Shown here: piece after piece, positions 33,941 through 45,523 of the stretch
Position numbering within the stretch: the first letter of the stretch is position 1
Layout of the letters: every line of letters starts with the position of its first letter
Assembly (NCBI GenBank): GCA_036346405.1
Contig: CM070561.1
Location: forward strand, 5,148,834-5,212,833
DNA: 64,000 nucleotides
Reading direction: 5' to 3'
Source of the DNA: Phyllostachys edulis
Taxonomy: Eukaryota; Streptophyta; Magnoliopsida; Poales; Poaceae
Position numbers and translations under genes: made by a program
Notes under the pieces: generated by a model
Database searches by the model: none
Told to the model about the DNA's origin: nothing
What the model saw: only the letters and a program-made list of their open reading frames with translations

Positions 33941-35366
33941 GTGTGCTTATCGCACAAATACAACTAGAGCGATAGATTTTCTAAAAAATCTATAAAAGGA
34001 CAATATGTTAATTTGAGAATTTAGGATATTTTAAAAATCGTCTAGAAGAGATACCTATGCTATTTTATATGAAAACAAAATAAAAACTTTAGTCTTTAGA
34101 CACGAGTAAGTTATATTGTATTCTAAGTCAATTAGTTGGGCTTAGTCTGAACGCGTGTCGGATTTTGTGCGTGCCATGCAGCATCCAGTTTCAACCGATC
34201 AATGCATCCTTGTTGAACAAATGATGCCAGTTGCCTCCCAACAACTAACCAATAATCATACTATAATAGTTGTTTATATTCATGCCACACAGAAGAACAC
34301 GACCCAAAATCCTTCAGAACCTTACAAATAAGATCTCTGTGATGCAACTCATCTTGTTAGAAACTGGCAGTACTTAGGCCAACCAAACATATGCACACAA
34401 ACACCGCAAAATAACATCGTATCATCTAAAGTAATCAGTTCTAATATACTCTCTAATAAAGTCATGTTCGGGTAATCTCTGCTGCATTTCCATTCGTCAG
34501 CTCCCTGGATGTAAGTTGTAACATCATACAGCTATGGCCTTGTTCAACAGCCTAAGGAAAGACAAGGGAATTAGATCATTCGGACCATGAAAAATAAGGT
34601 AACGGGACAGCAGACTCCAATCACATCCAAGTGAGATGCATCAACATGCAGGATACATGATACTCGAAGAAGCAAAGCCCCCATTAGTAAAAGGAAGCAA
34701 TTTCCATGCCAGATCTCAGTTTCTTTCACAATCTTCCAAGGTCAGGAAAATTAAAAGCGTCATGTTGTTTAATCAATTTGCTCCAGGAACACATCATGTT
34801 GTTTAATCAATTTGCTCCAGGAACAGTACATAACATAGCTTAGCAAGTTACAAGAGATAATGATAGGGAAAGCTAGGGTGGGTATTGTATATTTGAAAGA
34901 GTATTGGAATATGGGAATAGAGTCACTACAAAATTCATGATTCATACACTTTGCAGCAATGCCATGATGGACCTCGCACAGGCTCGCACATGCTCGCATC
35001 TACACAGGTTTATGCAGATATCACATGAACAAACATTAGGAGTGTAGAGAAGTTTTTAAGAAATTGGGAACTATGTTGCTCATATTGATGCAAATGCACT
35101 AGTCTTACTGGCAAAAAAGAATAAACAGGCCACTTATACGAAGCTGAACAACTCACATTCAATATTTTCTACGTTATGCAAAAATGCAATAGCCACATTG
35201 AATACAAATTAGTTAGTAGTTACTGGGTTAAATAATTAGCGCATCTTGTTAACACCAGGCCTACAAGAACTAACAGCAAACAAAAAGCTCTTCAACTAAT
35301 TTCTAGTTCATCCACTATGCACTTGGCTGGAATGTACCTACAAATTTCAGAATCAGGAACCGATCC
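33940..35366. other. Low-copy intergenic region downstream of RAD9
   Basis: Unique-looking AT-rich sequence lies between the truncated LTR and the RAD9 stop codon. It should include the RAD9 3' UTR, but I cannot place the poly(A) site. The only repeat seen is the 34-bp tandem duplication at 34761-34826. No coding region or element terminus is recognised. Confidence 0.5.
34761..34826. repeat. 34-bp tandem duplication
   Basis: 'CATGTTGTTTAATCAATTTG' followed by 'CTCCAGGAACA' occurs at 34761 and again at 34795, nearly identical over the unit, about 540 bp downstream of the RAD9 stop codon. The near identity indicates a recent slippage or end-joining event. Confidence 0.95.
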
Positions 35367-38300
35367 TTAGTCCATGTAGTGAGGTGTTGTTGGGACCAAA
35401 AGCTCCTCATCGTCGTCATCATCGTCTTCTTCATCAGTACCTACCCAATTGCTCGGGTGATGCTGCGAACGAGGGTTATCACTGACAATTTCTGCAACAA
35501 AAGAAAATCATGTTTGTTAAGCATTCAGAAGCAATACAAATGCATCAGTAACTACTGCTTTAAGAATGCAATATGTGTCTTATGTTGTGATAATTAACCA
35601 GTAGGCTCTTCCAAGTGATCCATTTGCATAGGCTGCACTCTGTAGTTCAAATTAGTTAAGGGGACACAATTTTGGAAGCAGGAAAGCAGAAATAACTCAA
35701 GACCCAGATCTTATAGGTCCCAATATATGATTAATAACAAGTGAAAAGTCTGCATTAACATAGAATTCTTGACATGATTCATCAATTACGCACAGGAACA
35801 AATGGTGGGCATCCAGGACTTCATTTAACTGCCATACAAATCCAGTGATACAATTTTTATGGACTCAACACCTTGTCTCAAAAAGTCATCATTCATCAGA
35901 TTCAGACACTGTATATATCAGCATATCTCCTTCGACTAGACTAGCCAGTTCAAGTATACCATCAGCATGATTGTAAGCTTACTCCTAATACTTGAACTTG
36001 GCATTATCCTGAAAGGTGTCTCCTATGGTTTTAACTACCTGAAATGCAGTAGATACCCATTTACTGTGAGGAAGATAGGTAGCGAAGACAGGCTTTGTTC
36101 TGTTTAGATATCCAACATATGGGGCAGAAAGGTTTCATGTTGAGGGATGTTGATAATCCCAAGTTAAAGAGTATTTCATGCACACACGCTTAATTTCGTT
36201 AAAACAGAGATAACAGAGAAGATGAATTCTTTCAGCGTGCAACAATAGAAAGATTCAAGTCCAGAATTTGATGTGGTAGCAAGTTATATTATTGAGTATA
36301 AATTAGCAAGAAGTGAAGCGATTTATAGGATACGTATCGTTTGCATTATCTGCGGCTGGTGGCTTGCAGGGAGCGTTTTTAACATTGGGCAGCATTGATG
36401 TGTCATTCAGCAGACTAGCACTTGCATTTCTCTCCTGGGCATGTTCTTCTCTGTTAGCTTCAAAGCTTTTGGGAGCACTACCTGTTTAACAAAGCTGCTT
36501 ATCTTTAACTAGCTTGATGATACATCAATAGGATAATGTTAGGATTCAGAGATGAAAGAAGTTTTTCAGTCACCATTAGTTTGATTACACCCAGGCATGT
36601 GGCTGTCCATGCACTGTGGTCTGATAGTGGTCCTATCAAAAAGTGGTCACTACATCTGTACAGGCCCTTTGGCCCTGTCTCAGTTCTCATCAGATCACAA
36701 TGGTGCATAGTTTGACAGAGGAAGGCATGCCTAAAGTGTGACCATACCATAGTCACTAGGGTCGAGGAACAGGGGTTGCGAGACGTGGTATGCCACTTTT
36801 CCTTCTAAATTACATAGGAATGGTGTACCATGTTCCACGAATCGTACCTAAGTCGATGAATCCGGTACATGGGATGCGGCATCGACCCACGGTCCCTGTG
36901 ACTACGGACCATACCAATGGTTAACAATAACCCTTTGCCAGAAAGATACAAACCTGAAAGCTCTGACCATATTTTAGTATGGTTTGAGACATTTTCAGGA
37001 ATCACTGGTGGTGTAGCAGCAGCCCCTGGTTCTTCTACGTGCTGTGCCGATGTAGCTGGTTGCTGGGCAACATTGCCGTCCATTAGTTGTGATACAAGCA
37101 TAGTGGCAAGAACTAGAGTCGCATCGAAATCTGAATTTGATCCATCATCCATTGCAAATTTAGGAACCAAAAGGACAGGCCTGCAATTCATACAGAGCCT
37201 CATGAGAATCAATCCAAAAGGACAACACAAATCGATCAGTATGACAACTTACTCGCCAGCCTTCTCAAAGAACAGGAGAATATCAACCTCACATCCTTCG
37301 CAAAATGTTAAAAAAGCCTAGTTGAAAGAGAGAGAGAAAAAGGAAGGAAATCTGTTAAGTCTCATGCCATCAAAACACCTGACTAGAAAACAAAGCTGTT
37401 ACCTTCGTCAATTATCAAATAAAATGAATCTTTTTTAAAAGGAACCCCAAAATATAATGTATCAACTTCTCAACATACCACTTGACATCAAATCACATCC
37501 TTGTAGTAACTATGACTATGCGACAGAAAATATAAGTATATAACCACCATCCCTACATGCTTTTAGAAAGACATCAAAAGGAGTTTTAACTTGCAGCTAC
37601 GTTTCTTGTATTGGCATAGTTTGAGCTCTACTGCACGTTCAGGCATACACACAAAGGACTATTTTCCAGAATTCCTGCTCTTAGAGAAATGTTCTTCGAT
37701 TCGATTAAATATACACTAGATTCCAATTTATTTCCCATTTCAATGGAGCCATTCTCTAATGCCTTTTAAGTATTCACCCCAAATCTATTGAATATAAGTC
37801 TTGGAAGAACAAAAGATTGATTATAGATCACCTTCAACTCTTTCACCCCAAATGTGACATCAACGGGATCACCGGTATGCACATACTCTAAGAACTCCTC
37901 TACTGGATCGATCCATAGCTGCGTGTGCAACCTCGTGTCGCAGTCATCTGCAACCCCACAAACCACCATCACAATTCACAACCTGATCACCATTCATCAA
38001 TCAGAGCACCTGACTCCATCAACAATACCAAAAAAAACACCACACAAAAGGAAGCCACCTTTCGTAGGGTCGATGTAGCTTCGGAGCTCGACAGCCTTCC
38101 CCCCTGCGTCATCACCGACATCAGGCAGCCCTGCACCAAGCTCGGTGGCAATAACGGTGAGCTCTTGCAGCGAGGACTGGAAGTTGGAGAGCAAGCGCGC
38201 GAGGTCCCGCGGCCGGATGGCGAGGCGGCTGGGGAAGCGGCCGCGGTCGAGTGCCAGCGTCTGCACCTCGGGCTCCGCACTGCACGCGATCCAGTACGTC

Positions 38301-38964
38301 TTCCTCACACCTGACAACAAATTTTTAGGGAAATTAGGAAGGAAACATGTGAGGCAAAAGAGCACCCAACAAAATGGCAAAATTGTCGGGAACACAGAGA
38401 AAAGCGCACCCAAAGCACGGAAATTCACAGAAGGGGAGAAATTTTGCGCGCAAAAATCTCCTCAATCGCAAAACCCTAGAGGAGGGAGGGGCATTTGGAG
38501 TAGGCTGGTGTGTATGTACCGTTGAGGCAGTGGAGGGTTAGCTGGAGCTTGGGTGCGTCGGGGTGTGGGAGGGAGGCGGCGAGGCGGTCTAGCACGGCGG
38601 TGGGCGTGCGGAGGACGGAGAGGATGGACTTGAGGAGGACGCTGCATTGGAGCGGCGTGGAGGCCGGCGCAGCAGCGGAGAGGTGGAAGTGGTCGAAAAA
38701 GTCCCGCGCAAGGGAGATGGACGCGTACGCCGACCGCGAGCTGTTAAGTGTGTGCAGCTCCAGCTGAAAAACAGAACGCCCAAAACAAAAATGTCAGAAC
38801 CGCCCGCCGTGGCAGCGAAATCACGCGCCCGTTGGGGAACAGGAGGCGGGGAGGCTGACCTTGGCCGGGTGGGCCTGGAGGACGAGGTCGGAGCCGACGC
38901 GGGCGAGACAGGTGATGCACCGGGCGAACGTCCGCAGTGCGCCGCCGCTCATCGACAGCTCCAT
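35367..38964 (-). CDS. RAD9: RAD9 DNA-damage checkpoint clamp subunit, nine exons, intact
   Basis: Coding exons (minus): 38964-38860, 38763-38520, 38310-38059, 37947-37832, 37317-37253, 37180-36954, 36481-36334, 35639-35599 and 35491-35367. All introns are GT-AG, phases join exactly, and the sum is 1323 bp (440 residues plus stop). The N-terminus 'MELSMSGGALRTFARCITCL', then 'LHTLNSSRSAYASISLARDF', 'GVRKTYWIACSAEPEVQTLA', 'DPVDVTFGVKELKAFLTFCE' and 'FDATLVLATMLVSQL', follow the PCNA-like fold of RAD9 (about residues 1-270). The tail is hydrophilic and phospho-tail-like, ending in an acidic run and 'LVPTTPHYMD'. In the nucleus RAD9 joins RAD1 and HUS1 as the 9-1-1 clamp at damaged DNA. There are no stops or frameshifts; this is the only clearly functional host gene in the window. 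Confidence 0.95.
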
Positions 38965-39057
38965 GGCCGGCCGCCGCCTGCTTCGCTCCAAAAAAAAGTT
39001 ATTTTCAGCAGCTAACATCAAACAGCAGCTCCGAAAGCTAACATCAAAGCTGATCAA

Positions 39058-39339
39058 ACAGCAGCTCTAAAGGTCCAGAGTCCAGATCATCTCCATATCA
39101 TCTGATCAAACATCAAACATCGGTGCACATTCAACATCAAACAAATTTATCTTCAAGTTTCTCAACAAAAATTGGTACTCAGTTTCTCAACAAATACGGT
39201 CTGAACACTGCTAATAGCTCAATGAGCTGGTTATGTGCTAGATGGTGAATGGCGGTATCAACAAAGCTAGAAAGTTCTCCAGTAGGATTATTCTCGATGC
39301 AAGAATCAAGACAAAGGAGAGGACGCGAAAGAGCTACCT
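39058..39339 (-). promoter_or_regulatory. Region upstream of RAD9 (5' leader/promoter area)
   Basis: It is AT-richer than both sides, with several 'ATCAAAC' and 'AACATCAAAC' repeats (38990-39150) that look like short local duplications. No clear TATA box is visible on the minus strand. The RAD9 transcription start must lie between here and 38965. Confidence 0.4.
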
Positions 39340-39720
39340 GGGCGTGGGAGTCTCGGAGAGTCGGAGCCTCCTCAGCAGGCCGCGCCGGCGGGTGGCGGCG
39401 GCGGCGTTTGGTGCGGCTGGCTGACGCTGCCGCCGCTGGTGTCGACGAGCTGCGGTTTCTTGCGCTTCTTCTTATCGTAGCTGACGCCGAGCGCGCGGGC
39501 CTGGTGGTCTTGGACGGCGGACCTCGCGGAGGTAGAGGCGCACCGCACGGGCAGCGAAGGGGTTCAACTCCGGGCGGTCGCCAAGCGCGTGGGACGCTGG
39601 AGCCGGAGGCGTCGCGTAGTGGATCGGGGAGGAATGAGGATTCGGGGCGAGTGGGCGAGTGGGCGTCGGCAGCGACACGGACTGGGACGGGAGGGACTCG
39701 GGAGTCACGGAGGGTAGGGT
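39340..39720 (-). pseudogene. Fragment of an unrecognised host gene, frameshifted
   Basis: One minus-strand frame gives 'HALGDRPELNPFAARAVRLY' and 'LREVR'. A one-base shift then gives 'SAVQDHQARALGVSYDKKKR' and 'KKPQLVDTSGGSVSQPHQ', and a further shift gives 'GLLRRLRLSETPTP' before a donor-like 'CCCAG|GTAGCT' at about 39344. The composition (basic KKKRKK patch, no repeats, codon-like GC) looks like real coding sequence rather than transposon. At least two frameshifts make it broken unless introns explain them. It lies upstream of RAD9 on the same strand. I do not recognise the family. Confidence 0.45.
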
Positions 39721-40647
39721 AGGGTTAGGGAGTCACGGGGGCAGTGGCCGAGTGGGCTTGGTGGGCCGGCCGGGGGCGGGATTTGTAACGTTTGTTTGGT
39801 CCGCGGGTAGTGCTGGCCAAATGGGCCAGGTTAAATGGGCTGGCACGAAATTCACTACTATAGATTCGCACAAGCATGACCCGAGCGCCTTGTTAATGGG
39901 CGTGTCGGCCGACAGGCTCCTCGGTCAGTGCTCGGCCGCCACTCCTAAGACGATGGTAAAGCGGCAAGACAATGCGGCTGCCAAGCGATGGGAACGGCCA
40001 AGCGGAGGCAGAGTCGGCGCACAAGGTCTTGCTTGCCGTCATGGAGGAGGAGGAGGCCGAGTCACGATGCTACATGCTTGCTGTCAGCGGAGGAGGAGGA
40101 GGAGGCCGGTGAGGCCGAGGCGTCGCGGGCCTCGCGGCGACGTTCTTCACGAGCCGGGCGGAGGAGGAGGCTGTGCACGGCTATGGGCAGACGGTCACGG
40201 CGCCGCAGTCTTCTGGACGGAGGAGGCGGCGGGTCGCCGAGGCGGAAGGCCAGAGATGGAGGCTAGAGGAGGCCGGGTCGACGAGGTCGAGGCGGGCCGG
40301 CCAGGCGAGGCAGGGAGGCGGTGGGTTCAAGGCCACATGGGAGGCGAGGAGGCGGCGTGGTCGCGCACATCCTGCGAGTGGGAGGCGAGGAGGAGGCGGG
40401 GTCGGAGCCGGAGTCTGAGGCAGAACGGAGGACGCTGCGAACGGGCGAGGGCGACACCGCCTAGGGGGTAGAAGATGGCGGCCGGGGCTTGTCGGGTCGT
40501 GGGCCGTGCTAAGATTGCAAGACGGCACGGAAAAAAACGGCCGTTTTTTTGACCGTTGGATGAATTTTTTTGACCGTTGAGTGCATATTTTTACCGTTAG
40601 GGGCTTAAAAAATAGCAAAAAAATAGCAAAAATTCCGAAATTTTTTC

Positions 40648-40658
40648 TATAAATAGGC
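40648..40658 (+). promoter_or_regulatory. TATA box of the hAT transposase gene
   Basis: 'CTATAAATAGG' is followed by a C-run and 'CATTCAGCACCCCTTCATTC'. Just upstream, 'TTTGACCGTTGGATG', 'TTTGACCGTTGAGTG' and 'TTTACCGTTAGGGG' form three tandem degenerate units (40545-40600). Confidence 0.65.
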
Positions 40659-40819
40659 ATCATACCCCCCCCCTCATTCAGCACCCCTTCATTCTCTATT
40701 CTCTCTTTGAAATTGTGTTGTGCAAATTCAAATCCGTGTTGAGCTAATTTGCCAAAATTCAAAAAATTTGTGCCAAAATTTGGAAATTTTAATTTTCATC
40801 GGCAAGTCAGCGAAAGAGG

Positions 40820-40907
40820 TACAATACTATTTTTGTAATACTTTTATTATTAATTATTGTTATGCTAAGATTAAAGTAGTAATGATGTTAGTTTCAATTT
40901 TGCAGTT
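40820..40907 (+). other. Intron in the 5' leader of the hAT transposase
   Basis: Donor 'AAAGAG|GTACAATAC' (about 40819) and acceptor 'AATTTTGCAG|TTTTCG' (about 40905) bracket an AT-rich 88-bp stretch ending a few bases before the start codon at 40914. Confidence 0.55.
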
Positions 40908-40913
40908 TTCGTT

Positions 40914-43030
40914 ATGGACAGTCCTTACGATAGCTTTGCTCTTAGTGAGTTCGGACTTTCATCGGACGAAATTGCGTCTATGAAGGTGACTGCGGTTGCC
41001 TCAAATGAACCGGAGGTTTCACCGGAGAAGCAAGCTACTGGAGTTCCGTCATCAGGCTCGACATCAGCATCAGGCTCAACGGCAACCGGAGCAAAGAGGT
41101 CGAGGCCGTCTACATCGGGAGTGTGGGAGAACTTCGACAGGACAACCCGGCAAGACGCAGCGGGAAATGAGGTACCATATGCTATTTGTAAAATTTATCG
41201 CCATGAATTGTCTGCAAAGTCTACAGTGGAACGGGCACTTGCTTAGACATGCTACAAGGTGTCAAACCAAGCAAGGATTGGCGATGAGGCGACGCAATGC
41301 AATACAACCCCGCGATGCAGTATCTAAATTTGGGACTACGATCCTCGGGTAGCCCGCAAATCTCTCTGTCGTTTAATTGCTTATGAGGATTTACCGTTAG
41401 GCTTTGGCGAGTCTGCTTCTTTCCAAAATTACATTAGGACTACGCATTATCCTAGATTTTCTTCCGTTTCTAGACAGACAACAACAAGGGATCTAGTGAA
41501 ATACTATATTGAATGTCGTAATAAAATAAAGGAACTATTTAGTACGTGCACATTTTCGGTGGCCTTGACCTCGGACATATGGAGTGGTCAGGCTAGGGAG
41601 GATTATCTTAGTGTAGTTGCGCATTATGTTAATGACGACTGGGTAATGGAGAAAAGGATTATAGGTTTAAAATTAATTGATATGTAGCACACACGGGGGA
41701 GAATATTGCGAACTATATTATCAAAGTCGTGGAAGACTTTGGTCTTACAGATAAAATATTCGCAATTACCTTAGACAACGCCACTTCAAACTCTAGGGCC
41801 ATGGACATTCTTACTCCAAATGTTGAGTACATATGCCGATTCGTTCTTGCTACATCAACGATGCGCTTGTCATATTATCAACCTTATAGTCAAATGTGGT
41901 CGAAGAGGTTGAGTCCGTATATTAAAACTTTTAGCGATGCGATTTCTTTCTTGAATAATTCTAACGTAAGAATAGCACAATATAAGAACTTCAAGGGGCG
42001 ATGGGTGTACGTCCAAGAAAGTTCGGTTTGGACATGGAGGTAAGGTGGAACTCTACTTACCTCATGCTTAAGCATCTTTACCATACAAGAGCACTTTTTC
42101 TATTTTTATTCAAACACACTATCCTAGCAATCGCGGTACTTTGTTATTAAGCGAGCAACATTGGTTCGTTCTTTGAGAAGGTCTTGTCATTTTAGAAATT
42201 TTTACGAGGCAACTGTTGCTTTGTCCGCTGTCTACTATCCAACATCTCCTATCATTGTGCATACTATTTTACAGATTGCTACTCAATTGAAAATGTATGA
42301 AAATGACTTAGTTTTACGTGAGGCTGTTGTTTCCATGAAATCTAAATACCTTAAATATTGGAGAGAAATCCCTTACCTATATGCATTTGCATTTGTTTTA
42401 GATCCTAGGGCTAAAATGGGTGCATTTGGTACTGTACTTGATCTTCTTAGTGATGCTACGGGGCTAGACTATACTAACTATTTTGCAGAAGTTCGTTCTC
42501 GGTTAAACGAGGTTTACCAAAGGTATGAAAATAAGTTCCGGGGAGTCCGCTCGCAACGACCTCCAGTAGCCCCCACCTCGAGTGGGAAGACAAGTATGTG
42601 GGGCACGATCTTCGGTGCCTCTTCCTCCAGGTCCAGGTCAAGGTCTTCGTCTTCTTCTTCTTCTCGCACGTCGCTCGGCCACCAGAGCCACAAGGAGCGG
42701 GAAACTATCCACCTATCTCGGACAGCGATCGATGGATTTCAACGCGAAGGCTTCGACATCTTGCAATGGTGGAAAGCCTATAAGTTAACATATCCCGTGC
42801 TATCCATACTTGCACGTGATGTGTTAACATTCTATCTCTACGGTTTCCTCCGATGCGCTTCGGTCTTTACGGAAGAATATTGGAGGAAAGAAGAACAAGT
42901 CTCACAAGTGAGATGGTGGAGATCCTTCTAACTGTGAAGGATCGGGAACAAAGCCGATTAGCGAACACAACACTCTGTGAAAAATCCAGAGTTGTCGGAG
43001 GTGTTCGAAAATTTGTACTTAGATAATGAC
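40914..43030 (+). pseudogene. hAT transposase (BED finger, RNase H-like fold, hATC), broken
   Basis: Frame 40914-41243 encodes a serine-rich N-terminus and a BED finger ('GVWENFDRTTR', 'VPYAICKIYRHEL') in which the second zinc cysteine is Tyr. After a frameshift, 41496-41685 gives 'FSVALTSDIWSGQAREDYLS', and 41729 on gives 'KIFAITLDNATSNSRAM'; both acidic catalytic positions are present. 42161-42540 carries the hAT-like region ('YATEVALS...FVLDPRAKM' type). 42720-42800 carries the hATC dimerisation start ('FDILQWWKAYKLTYPVLSIL'), after which the frame shifts. Stops at 41244, 41684 and elsewhere split it into four or more pieces, so it is inactive. Confidence 0.88.
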
Positions 43031-43509
43031 ACCGACACATAGAACAAAGATGTATCATGTCTGTAGAATTGTAGAGCTATAGGCTGTACTCTTTTTTCTT
43101 TGCCAATGTTTTCTCATTTTGAGTTTTTACTTAGTGAAGGTTTTAACGAGGCAGCCAGTTGGACATTAATAAAGCTCTTTATTACATTTTCAATATGAGA
43201 TTTCTAATTTTCATGTCTATTTTAGAATTCTACATATTTTTATAATTTTTCTAGATTTTTTTGGATTTTTTTTTTGGATTTTCTTGTTCTGATGGGCCAA
43301 ACAGACCAAGCATCACCCGACGGGCCAAACAGTTCCCGTCTTAGGCCAGCAACACGAATGTTCGTCGTGCCGCGTTCAGCCACGACCCGCCCATGGGCGG
43401 CCCGACGCTGCACGAATAGTACATGGGCGGACAGGCCGTGCCTAAATGGGTCGTGCCTAGTCGGGAACCGTCTTGCGTCTTGGCCGGGCGCCCATTTAGC
43501 TGTGTCTGT

Positions 43510-44580
43510 CACAGGGCAAATTCAAACAAAGCGAAATGTTTTGAACGGAAGCGTTCTTTTGGAGAGCGACGAAGCGGACAAAATTTCATCAATTTCGGCG
43601 AAATTGACCGCCTCGGTCAATGGTGTACGTGACACTAGAGGCGGCGGAATAGCTTTCGGTCGGTATTCTTCAAATCTAAAATCCGGCTAAAATATAGGGA
43701 GAGAGGAGGAGAGGTTTTGGGGGTGGGTTGAGGATGTAGAGTGGTTCCTAGGCTCTCTTTATATAGGGGAGGCGGTGCTCGAATCAACGGGAAACGCTTG
43801 AAAATTAATGAACAGTTTTTAGTTGAAACGAAAAACGAAAAAACTGCAAAATTGATTGTAAGGAGTGGAGGAAACGTGCAATTGATGGGATGGTAATGTG
43901 TGTAAGGTTAGTGGGAACGTTTCGCTTCAGACGGAATCGTTTTTAATGCTATGTGTGAGAAGAAATAGGAGAAGAGGTAGAGGTCAGCCATTGATGTGCA
44001 TAGAGCTCGGCGTCGACAGTGGGGCAGCAAGGGGGAGAGACAGGGGCAAGGGATGACAGAGAGAAAAAACTATGAGAAGAGAAGTACACCCACTTAAGTA
44101 AACTTTGCATATAAGATCAAAAAGATCTATGTACGACGTAACAAAAGAAAATATATCATACAAGTTAAGAAACAATATAACGTTCTACTCGATCGATACT
44201 CGTAAGTTGGTGAAATGACTCAATATACAGAATGAGCCTTGACACACTTAAACTATATGGCTTGGCTGACATCGCAATTTTTTGCTCACGGACTTCAATG
44301 AATCTTGCATGACGATGCTCGCTTGATGGCTCAATGTCTGGTAGTCTTGAACGTAATGGTCGAGAACGTGTTAACCATCTATAGAAGTTTATAAGGGAAA
44401 GAGGATCCATTTAACATTATAAAATGGTAAGGAGAATTAGGTAAGAAAGAATTGCTATGAAAAAGCTAAGGATAGATAGATGACTAAGATGAGGAGAGAA
44501 GAAATTGTTTTTCTTGTTATATAAAATAAGTTTTAAAGTTTTCAACTAACGGTCATTCTAACTAGGTCACGACCTATAGT
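43510..44580 (-). other. Unassigned region with a minus-strand promoter-like sequence
   Basis: On the minus strand 'CCCCTATATAAAGAGAGCC' (about 43754-43772) is a strong TATA box, followed by a C/T-rich leader ('CCACCCCCAAAACCTCTCC'). The sequence downstream reaches the hAT right end without a gene I can recognise. The segment 43980-44580 should be the internal leader of the minus-strand gypsy element whose LTR starts at 44604, but no gag frame is visible; one 81-codon minus frame (44410-44165) has no recognisable domain. Confidence 0.4.
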
Positions 44581-44586
44581 CAATAT

Positions 44587-44598
44587 GACTCTGATACT
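44587..44598 (-). other. Primer-binding site of a minus-strand gypsy element
   Basis: On the minus strand 'AGTATCAGAGTC' follows the LTR end CCGACA after a few bases. It resembles the initiator-Met complement TGGTATCAGAGCC with substitutions, fixing the orientation of the LTR at 44604-45523. Confidence 0.7.
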
Positions 44599-44603
44599 AT
44601 TTC

Positions 44604-45523
44604 TGTCGGACCCGAGAGTAACACCCAAATCCTCTGTGTATTTCTGAACTAGTCCTATGATCAGTAGCTAGTTTACACAGTAAACAAATATGGTAATCCA
44701 TAATTCACACAACTTTATTAATAAATAACAGAGTTGATTAAAAAAAGGTTTGCAAGCCAACAATAAAGAACACAACGAAAGACGAAGAAGAAATAGTGAA
44801 GTCTAGTTGATCTGCCACAGGCAATCGACTAGGGTAGCGGCCTAGTCATCGAGATCCACACGGTAGCGAAGTCCTTCTCCTCTGAAATTTATTTGCATTA
44901 AGCAAGGGTGAGCACAACTTCTATGCTCACAAGTTACACTCATAACATAGTTAATGCATGCATGAATATTATCAGAGGAAGGCTTATAGGGTTATTTGTG
45001 CAAAAGCAATGTTTGACATTTTAAATACAATAGCTAAGTTCAAAAGCTCAAGTTTTACAATATCCAAAATTGGGTTTTAACAGAATTAATAAAGATAGTG
45101 TAGGCACAACCTAACACTAACTTAAACACGGGCACCAACCCAGGGCTTCAATCCATAACTTTTCTCATGGACACCCATCCCTATCATAAACTGTTTTACA
45201 AAATCTTTTGGAAACAAAATCAAAGTCTAATTTTGATTGGCTTTGCTCAGTATGTCCATGACCATGAACACGGCTATTCGAATAGTTTTGCACTCTACAG
45301 AGGTTGTACAACTTTACCCGCATAACATGACTTCTCTAGTTTATTTGGCATCCGTTGATACCACCGCTCACTATGTTAGTTAAGCAGTCTAGGGCATGTG
45401 TCAAGGCCTTTACAAAGCATCATCCCACCGTAGTCCTGCCTCGCTAAGGTTTCGCTTCCATTGGGCTAACCACTGTTGGATTTAAGCCCCTTTTGCACCA
45501 AGTGGGAATACATTAAAGTAGGT
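44604..45523 (-). mobile_element. Gypsy 5' LTR (minus strand), U5 part, split by the Tat element
   Basis: Read on the minus strand it ends '...ACACAGAGGATTTGGGTG...CTCGGGTCCGACA', matching the U5 end of the LTR at 48071-51046. Shared blocks 'TTGTACAACCTCTG' and 'GTCATGGACATACTG' sit at the same spacing. At 45523 it stops at the border of the Tat-type element (5-bp flank TAGGT, 45519-45523); the rest of this LTR would lie past the window end. Confidence 0.75.

Larger units (their letters stand above)
39808..43508 (+). mobile_element. hAT transposon, Dart-like, about 3.7 kb, degenerate
   Basis: The left end 'TAGTGCTGGCCAAATGGGC' (39808-39826) resembles the 19-bp terminal repeat of rice nDart/aDart elements (TAGAGGTGGCCAAACGGGC as I recall it), and the length is close to autonomous aDart. 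The right end is placed near 'GCGCCCATTTAGCTGTGTCT' (about 43488-43507), a weaker match. 'GGCACG'/'CGTGCC'-type subterminal motifs occupy 43370-43480. An 8-bp TSD could not be confirmed. The interior has a promoter, a 5' leader intron and a hAT transposase gene, all with damage. Confidence 0.7.

Noticed and set aside
36482..36953. Possible small insertion in RAD9 intron 6
   Set aside because: The intron is longer than its neighbours, but I found no inverted repeat or target duplication to support an element.
39659..40471. 270-codon plus-strand open frame
   Set aside because: It lies across the hAT left end in GGAGGAGG-type sequence; open frames occur in all phases and the product is arginine/glycine-rich with no domain. 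It starts in host DNA and crosses the element border.
43340..43360. Alternative hAT right end at 'TTAGGCCAGCAACA'
   Set aside because: It partly matches the left terminus, but GGCACG-type subterminal motifs continue for another 130 bp and no 8-bp duplication flanks it.
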